Below, one piece after another: positions 14,777-14,975 of a DNA stretch of 14,975 nucleotides (its first letter is position 1; each line of letters opens with the position of its first letter). The position numbers and the translations under genes are program-made. Source of the stretch: an uncultured Moraxella sp. (GTDB lineage Bacteria > Pseudomonadota > Gammaproteobacteria > Pseudomonadales > Moraxellaceae); assembly GCA_927911235.1 (NCBI GenBank), contig CAKMOY010000138.1, positions 1 through 14,975 of the forward strand. Direction: 5' to 3'. The notes below the pieces were generated by a model. The model saw only the letters and a list, made by a program, of their open reading frames with translations. It was not told the origin of the DNA and made no database searches.

Positions 14777-14975
14777 ATCATTTTTTCCAAACCCATTTTG
14801 ACAAATTTGCCAAAAAAATCCCAAATACAGCCCACTGTAATCACCACCATGATAGGCAAAAGCCCATTAAAAATAATGGCTGTGTCTTTTAACAAAATAA
14901 CCATAAGCCACTGAAATACTCGCAGGGGGCGATTTCTGGCACAGGACCTAATGACGTGGTCGGCGTTAATAAAAT
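14764..14975 (-). pseudogene. C-terminal part of a membrane protein, cut by window edge, one frameshift
   Basis: I do not recognise the family. From the right edge, one minus-strand frame reads ILLTPTTSLGPVPEIAP and a second continues LRVFQWLMVILLKDTAIIFN, then GLLPIMVVITVGCIWDFFGK and ends EKMIKKA at 14764. The two join if the G5 run at 14925-14929 (C5 on the coding strand) is G6. Together they give about 70 residues with one or two hydrophobic segments and a basic C-terminus, typical of an inner-membrane protein. The rest lies right of the window. It is convergent with rlpA, sharing the terminator region. Confidence 0.55.

Noticed and set aside
14680..14892. Plus-strand open frame after rlpA
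   Set aside because: It overlaps the rlpA 3' end and runs through the terminator; the minus strand carries the membrane-protein end instead.
1..14975. tRNA, rRNA, CRISPR array, riboswitch or prophage
   Set aside because: Looked for cloverleaf-like stretches, spaced direct repeats and phage genes; none seen.

Overview
The window looks like chromosomal DNA of an AT-rich gammaproteobacterium, most likely a Moraxellaceae member (Moraxella/Faucicola/Psychrobacter-like). This is inferred from low GC (about 40% by eye), protein flavour and gene order: tandem M16 peptidases divergent from ftsY, as in Pseudomonadales, and rodA followed by rlpA. No rRNA, tRNA or CRISPR array was seen.

Layout. 1-269: left-edge remnant of an insertion sequence whose zinc-ribbon transposase is riddled with single-base indels. 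286-1063 (-): a family-3 solute-binding lipoprotein, shifted at its start and lacking its usual C-terminus next to the IS remnant. 1064-1459: AT-rich spacer with a -10 box and a strong terminator. 1460-5281 (-): a peptidoglycan O-acetylation (OAP) cluster, read patA (MBOAT acetyltransferase), patB (SGNH acetyltransferase), ape1 (O-acetylesterase). 5343-5891 (-): ogt-type DNA alkyltransferase. 5915-6842 (-): an AbiEii-like nucleotidyltransferase and an overlapping small partner, a possible toxin-antitoxin pair. 6873-7850 (-): ftsY. 7925-8677 (-): unknown protein. 8846-11795 (+): two M16 peptidases, the first carrying the zinc site and the second lacking it. 11800-12439 (-): unknown lipoprotein. 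12642-13787 (+): rodA. 14111-14711 (+): rlpA. 14764-14975 (-): C-terminus of a membrane protein running off the right edge.

Theme. Much of the window concerns the cell envelope: septum/rod peptidoglycan synthesis (rodA), glycan-strand cleavage (rlpA), O-acetylation and de-acetylation of MurNAc (patA/patB/ape1), membrane targeting (ftsY) and envelope proteases (M16).

The most striking general property is that at least seven otherwise well-conserved genes (solute-binding protein, ape1, patA, M16 no. 1, the lipoprotein, rlpA and the right-edge membrane protein) each continue in another frame across one short break, nearly always in a homopolymer run. This points either to uncorrected homopolymer errors in the sequence or to real gene decay; the sequence alone cannot decide. 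The second striking property is a dense, strand-symmetric motif built on TTTGCCAAA, present in coding and non-coding DNA and in several reading frames. I found no clearly new multi-gene system; the nucleotidyltransferase pair with an altered catalytic motif is the closest candidate.
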